A stretch of DNA of 64,000 bases, taken from contig JAEYQK010000062.1 in NCBI GenBank assembly GCA_023410055.1, positions 10,926 to 74,925 of the forward strand. Reading direction: 5' to 3'. The position numbers were made by a program, and so were the translations under genes. This document shows positions 60,122 to 64,000 of this stretch, one piece after another; position 1 is the stretch's first letter, and every line of letters begins with the position of its first letter. A model generated the notes under the pieces. It saw only the letters and a list, made by a program, of their open reading frames with translations, was not told where the DNA came from and searched no databases. The stretch is from Acidobacteriota bacterium. GTDB lineage: Bacteria > Acidobacteriota > Terriglobia > Terriglobales > Acidobacteriaceae.

Positions 60122-60922
60122 ATGCGACTCGCATTCTTCGCGCTGGTTCTCTCAGTTGTAGTCTGGAGCTGCCCCATCGGCGCTCAGAGCCGCGGAGCCT
60201 CCGGTTCCGTTTCGACGTCATCTTCGGTCTCAGCTGGGGGCTCGGTTTCGGCAGGGGCCACTAGAGGCTTTTCAGGCACGAACTCCTCTGTCGTTTCAAG
60301 CTCCGGCACGAATTCCACTTCGACCAACACTCCCGGGCGCAAGACCTTTTTGGGAATCCCGGTTGGTTTGGAGAATCGTAATCCCAATCGAAACTTCGGC
60401 CGCGATTTCGGCAATCACCACCGTCGTTCTCCCTTCGGTTCTCCTTTCGGCTTTCCTTTTGGCTACGGGTTCGGCTACGCAGTCGACTACAGTGGCTGGT
60501 ACAACGACCAGAATCAACTCCAAGAGCAGGAAAACATGGCGCAGTCAGAGCGCCTCCAGCAGAGCTATCAAGACGATCAGAAACGTCAGCGCGAGTTGGA
60601 GCGCCAGCTAGCGGACCAGCGTGCAGCCGATGCTGCCGAGGCCAACGCCCGCTACGCCCCGACAGCCGCGACGCCGACCTCCCCCGACCGCGACCTTCCA
60701 CCAACGGTCCTCGTCTATAAAGACCACCATCAGGTCGAAATACTGAACTACGCTGTCACCGGCAGCATGATCTACGAATTCAACCCTCACTGGACACGCA
60801 AGATTCCGCTCTCTGAGCTGGACATCCAGGCAACGATCGCGGCGAACAACGAGCGCGGAATCGAGTTTAAAGTGCCTAACTCGTCGCCTGTGAAGGTCAA
60901 TCGGCAGCAGCAACAGCAGTAG
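60122..60922 (+). CDS. Secreted low-complexity protein, unknown
   Basis: A 266-residue protein. Signal peptide (about 1-21) ends in IGAQ-S. A Ser/Gly/Thr-rich region (22-75) is followed by a Phe/Gly-rich stretch (SPFGSPFGFPFGYGFGYAVDY), then a charged coiled-coil (NQLQEQENMAQSERLQQSYQDDQKRQRELERQLADQ). The C-terminal VLVYKDHHQVEILNYAVTGSMIYEF looks like a small beta domain. No family name was certain. It follows folK by 12 bases but has a separate cellular place. Confidence 0.7.
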   Translation: MRLAFFALVLSVVVWSCPIGAQSRGASGSVSTSSSVSAGGSVSAGATRGFSGTNSSVVSSSGTNSTSTNTPGRKTFLGIPVGLENRNPNRNFGRDFGNHHRRSPFGSPFGFPFGYGFGYAVDYSGWYNDQNQLQEQENMAQSERLQQSYQDDQKRQRELERQLADQRAADAAEANARYAPTAATPTSPDRDLPPTVLVYKDHHQVEILNYAVTGSMIYEFNPHWTRKIPLSELDIQATIAANNERGIEFKVPNSSPVKVNRQQQQQ

Positions 60923-61269
60923 ACCACCCTGGACTGCTGCGAATCGCGCAGCGGGTCGGCTACTTGGGGATTCGCCTTCTTATCGCTTTACTCCGCACTA
61001 CGCGGATTAGCGGCTTGAACCACCCGCAACTCGCTGAATATCAGTCACTTACGGGCCGTCTATTCCACCCCGAAGTGGCGCTCGCCATGTTATACTGTGT
61101 GGTGCTAGTTTTGTGCTCTAATCCCCGTAAATGCAGTGAGTTATAGCGATTCGTGGTGGGCGCCACCAGGAGCGAGCCTCCCGAGAGTAGTACGCACAAA
61201 CCAGCAACACATTCGACTCGGTTTTCGCCTTTCTGAGAACTGAGAACTGACTACTGAGAACTGCTTTTA
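60923..61269. promoter_or_regulatory. Upstream region of gyrA
   Basis: 347 bases. A TATACT hexamer at 61091-61096 has no good -35 at 17 bases. A dyad GGTGG-GCG-CCACC occurs near 61155. Just before the start, tandem ACTGAGAACTGA words (about 61231-61262) repeat. There is no clear SD before the gyrA ATG, so its translation start may depend on the leader. Confidence 0.4.
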
Positions 61270-63945
61270 ATGGCCGACGAAAACAATCAGCTTCCTTTAG
61301 CGCCTCCGCCGGGTGACGGTGGTGGCGGCAGTCTGCATCAGCCCATCAACATTGAAGAGGAGATGCGGCGGTCGTACCTCGACTACGCCATGTCCGTCAT
61401 TATCGGACGCGCTCTCCCCGACATTCGTGACGGCCTCAAGCCCGTGCATCGCCGCATTCTCTACGCCATGCACGACATGGGACTGCTGCATAACAAGAAG
61501 CACGTGAAGTGCGCCAAGGTTGTCGGCGAATGTCTCGGCAAGTATCACCCCCACGGCGACAGCTCCGTGTACGACGCCTTAGTCCGCATGGCCCAGCCGT
61601 TCTCGATGCGCTACACCCTCGTTGACGGTCAGGGCAACTTCGGCTCCGTCGACGGCGATCCGCCGGCGGCATACCGGTACACCGAAGCGCGCATGACCGC
61701 CATCTCAGAAGAACTGCTCGCCGACATCGACAAGGACACCGTCGATTTCGCCGCCAACTTTGACGACACCACGGTCGAACCGCTCGTCCTCCCGACGCGC
61801 ATTCCGAACCTCATCGTCAACGGCGCCAACGGTATCGCGGTCGGCATGGCGACGAACATTCCGCCGCACAATCTGACCGAGGTCATCAACGCCTGCATTA
61901 CCGTCGTGAACAATCCAGCGGCTACGCTCGACGACTTGCTCAAAGACGTTCAAGGCCCCGACTTCCCGACCGCTGGCTTCATTTACGGACGCAAGGGCAT
62001 CCGCGACGCCTACACCAACGGCCGTGGCCGCTTCATCATGCGCGCCCGTGTCGCCACCGAGAATGTCACCAAGGAAAAGCAGGCGCTCGTCGTTACCGAA
62101 ATTCCGTACCAGGTGAACAAGTCGACGCTGATCAAGCGCATGGCCGAGCTCGTGAACGAGAAGGTCATCGAGGACATCGGCGACATTCGCGACGAATCCG
62201 ATCGCGACGGCATGCGCATCGTCATCGAGCTGAAGCGCGGCGCCCAGCCCGAGATCGTGCTGAACCAGCTCTACAAGCACACGCAAATGCAGGATTCCTT
62301 CAGCATGATCTTCCTGGCCGTTGCCAACGGCCAGCCGAAGGAAATGGGCCTCGTCCAGGCGATCAACTACTTCGTCGATCACCGCATAGACGTCGTTCGC
62401 CGGCGCACCGCCTACCTCTTGCAGAAGGCGCGTGACCGCGAGCACATCCTCGACGGCTACAAGCTGGCGCTCGATCACATCGACAACGTCATCAAGATCA
62501 TTCGCGGCAGCGCCAACCGCGGCGAAGCCCGCGACAACTTGGTCGCCTATTTCGCCGGCAAGAAAATCGACATCAACGTCACCGGCAATCGTCCGGCAGT
62601 GAATCCGGAAAAGCCGTTCTCGATCAAGCAGGCTGACGCGATCCTCGAACTCCAGTTGCATCGCCTCACGAGACTCTCGATCGACGAAATCGTGAACGAG
62701 TTGAAGGATATCCGCGACCGCATCGCCGAGTACGAGTCGATCCTCAACTCCGACAAGAAGCTGCGCAAGGTCATCGTCAGCGAACTCGAAGAAATCAAGA
62801 AGCAGTACGGCGACGCCCGCCGCACCCAGATCGTCGACGAAAGCTCCGAGCTCACCCTCGAAGACCTGATTGCGGACGAGCAGGTTGCCGTCACGGTTTC
62901 GCACAGCGGCTATCTGAAGCGCACACCGATCTCCACCTACCGCTCGCAGCGGCGCGGCGGGACCGGGCGCAAGGGCATGTCCACGCGCGACGAAGATTTC
63001 GTCGAGCACCTGTACATGGCCTCGACGCACGACTACATCCTGATCTTCACCAACACCGGTCGCGTGTACTGGCTAAAGGTGTACGAGATACCCGACATCG
63101 CCGCCGCGGGCAAGGGCAAGCACGTCAACAGCCTCGTCTCCATGCAGCCGGGCGAACAGCCGCGCGCGATGCTGGCCGTGCGCAACCTCGAAGAAGCCGA
63201 TCGCTACATCTTCTTCGCCACGCGCAGCGGCACTGTGAAGAAGACGCCGCTGGTCGATTTCTCCAACGTCATGTCGCGCGGAATCATCGCCATCAACCTC
63301 GACAAGGGCGACGAACTCGTTACCGCCGAAATCACCAGCGGCGACGACATCGTCTTCCTCGCCTCGCACGATGGTCAGGCCATCCGCTTCGAAGAGAAAT
63401 ACGACGAAGGCGGAGCAGGCGTTCGTCCCATGGGGCGCAACGCTGGCGGCGTCCGCGGCATGAACCTTGACAAGGGCGACTACATCGTCGGTATGGCGGT
63501 TACGCCCAAGGGCATCGAGCAATCGGTTGCCGAAGCCAAGGCCAACGGCCGCGCTGCGAAGAAGAACGGCAAGAACGGCGAAGCCGAGGCTCCGAAGATT
63601 CCCAACATGATCCTCTCCGTCACCGAAAACGGCTACGGCAAGCGGACCAACGTTGACGAATACCGTCTGCAATCGCGCGGCGGCAAAGGCGTCATCAACA
63701 TCAAGACCACCGAACGCAACGGCAAGGTCGTCGGCATCATGCTGGTCAGCGAAGACACCGAAGCCATGCTGATCTCGCACTACGGCAAGATCATCCGCAC
63801 GGGCACCGACCAGATCCGCCAGTGCGGCCGCTCAGCCCAGGGCGTCCGCCTCCTCCAACTCGAAGCCGGAGACAAGGTCGCCGCTGCCGTCGTGATACCG
63901 GAAGAAGAAAAGCCGGAAGAGGAGAACGGAAGTCTGATTCAGTAA
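61270..63945 (+). CDS. gyrA: DNA gyrase subunit A
   Basis: An 891-residue protein of normal GyrA length. YLDYAMSVIIGRALPDIRDGLKPVHRRILYAM is the breakage-reunion start; RYTEAR holds catalytic Tyr137. The quinolone region is HPHGDSSVYD, with Ser98 and Asp102 both wild-type residues. The GyrA-box is QRRGGTGRKG, which separates GyrA from ParC. Six C-terminal blades follow. A Gly-rich N-terminal extension (residues 1-28) precedes the core. It works with GyrB, not in this window, to supercoil DNA. Confidence 0.97.
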   Translation: MADENNQLPLAPPPGDGGGGSLHQPINIEEEMRRSYLDYAMSVIIGRALPDIRDGLKPVHRRILYAMHDMGLLHNKKHVKCAKVVGECLGKYHPHGDSSVYDALVRMAQPFSMRYTLVDGQGNFGSVDGDPPAAYRYTEARMTAISEELLADIDKDTVDFAANFDDTTVEPLVLPTRIPNLIVNGANGIAVGMATNIPPHNLTEVINACITVVNNPAATLDDLLKDVQGPDFPTAGFIYGRKGIRDAYTNGRGRFIMRARVATENVTKEKQALVVTEIPYQVNKSTLIKRMAELVNEKVIEDIGDIRDESDRDGMRIVIELKRGAQPEIVLNQLYKHTQMQDSFSMIFLAVANGQPKEMGLVQAINYFVDHRIDVVRRRTAYLLQKARDREHILDGYKLALDHIDNVIKIIRGSANRGEARDNLVAYFAGKKIDINVTGNRPAVNPEKPFSIKQADAILELQLHRLTRLSIDEIVNELKDIRDRIAEYESILNSDKKLRKVIVSELEEIKKQYGDARRTQIVDESSELTLEDLIADEQVAVTVSHSGYLKRTPISTYRSQRRGGTGRKGMSTRDEDFVEHLYMASTHDYILIFTNTGRVYWLKVYEIPDIAAAGKGKHVNSLVSMQPGEQPRAMLAVRNLEEADRYIFFATRSGTVKKTPLVDFSNVMSRGIIAINLDKGDELVTAEITSGDDIVFLASHDGQAIRFEEKYDEGGAGVRPMGRNAGGVRGMNLDKGDYIVGMAVTPKGIEQSVAEAKANGRAAKKNGKNGEAEAPKIPNMILSVTENGYGKRTNVDEYRLQSRGGKGVINIKTTERNGKVVGIMLVSEDTEAMLISHYGKIIRTGTDQIRQCGRSAQGVRLLQLEAGDKVAAAVVIPEEEKPEEENGSLIQ

Positions 63946-63953
63946 TGCACGAA

Positions 63954-63975
63954 GGGCACGGCCGTAGCCGTGCCC
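63954..63975 (+). terminator. Hairpin after gyrA
   Basis: GGGCACGGC-CGTA-GCCGTGCCC is a perfect 9-bp stem with a four-base loop, 9 bases after the gyrA stop. The following TCCTACTACTG is only weakly T-rich. Confidence 0.6.
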
Positions 63976-64000
63976 TCCTACTACTGAGGCTCTTGAAAGC

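Noticed and set aside
60964..61146. 60-residue frame before gyrA
   Set aside because: No SD, no conserved features, and the segment reads as a leader region.
61705..63030. 441-residue minus-strand frame within gyrA
   Set aside because: Antisense shadow of gyrA; high GC codon bias leaves long open frames on the opposite strand.
1..64000. tRNA or rRNA genes
   Set aside because: Intergenic regions were read for cloverleaf-type sequence and rRNA core motifs; none was convincing.

Overview
The window is a chromosomal segment of about 57-60% GC from a Gram-negative bacterium, most likely an acidobacterium of the Terriglobia/Koribacter type. This is inferred from gene content: a winged-helix/TPR signalling protein, small secreted proteins of a type I associate with this phylum, PilZ and DinB paralogues, KDO (kdsB) and outer-membrane barrel genes, and intergenic REP hairpins. 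No tRNA, rRNA, CRISPR array, prophage or classical insertion sequence was recognised. Housekeeping anchors are recA, coaD, kdsB, folK, rlmI and gyrA.

Layout. 1-4.6 kb: end of a secreted protein gene, an LPS-type GT2 glycosyltransferase, small proteins and a beta-helix lipoprotein. 4.7-10.5 kb (minus strand): a tightly coupled six-gene operon of MBOAT acyltransferase, two SGNH-hydrolase-like proteins, an acyl carrier protein, a KAS III-like enzyme with Ser in place of the catalytic Cys, and a PNPOx-fold protein. It resembles an acyl-modification system for an exported polymer, built on the same kinds of part as Dlt but without DltA. 10.8-18.4 kb: rlpA, a trypsin-like protease with a tiny membrane protein, a REP-associated tyrosine transposase flanked by REP hairpins, a DUF1801 protein, a COG4705 membrane protein with an outer-membrane protein, and small secreted proteins. 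18.5-23.9 kb: winged-helix/TPR protein, adhesin-like protein, and a two-gene coiled-coil module. 24.1-27.9 kb: minor pilin operon (FimT/GspH, PilV, PilW, PilX-like). 28.4-35.6 kb: CapA-like protein and a three-gene exopolysaccharide operon (BcsA-like synthase with PilZ, TPR-barrel exporter, GT-C transferase).

36-43.9 kb: sugar-nucleotide and core metabolism (kdsB, Ste24-like protease, phosphohexomutase, mannose-1-phosphate guanylyltransferase, manA, aminotransferase, coaD). With the GT2, BcsA-like and CapA genes this gives the window a strong envelope-polysaccharide theme. 44-52.9 kb: M1-like protease, a possible TIR/deoxyribosyltransferase-fold pair, recA, DinB protein, LURP-one protein, radical SAM, aminotransferase, EamA transporter and cupin. 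53-64 kb: rlmI with a long Arg/Pro-rich N-terminal extension, a GH57/DUF3536 glycosidase, two tandem membrane-PilZ proteins, folK, a secreted protein and gyrA.

The observations most worth following are the MBOAT/ACP/Ser-KAS III operon, the RAYT plus its decayed second copy, the nested dyads between the BcsA-like operon and kdsB, and the 45.8-46.6 kb gene pair. All functional calls rest on reading motifs by eye; no database search was run.
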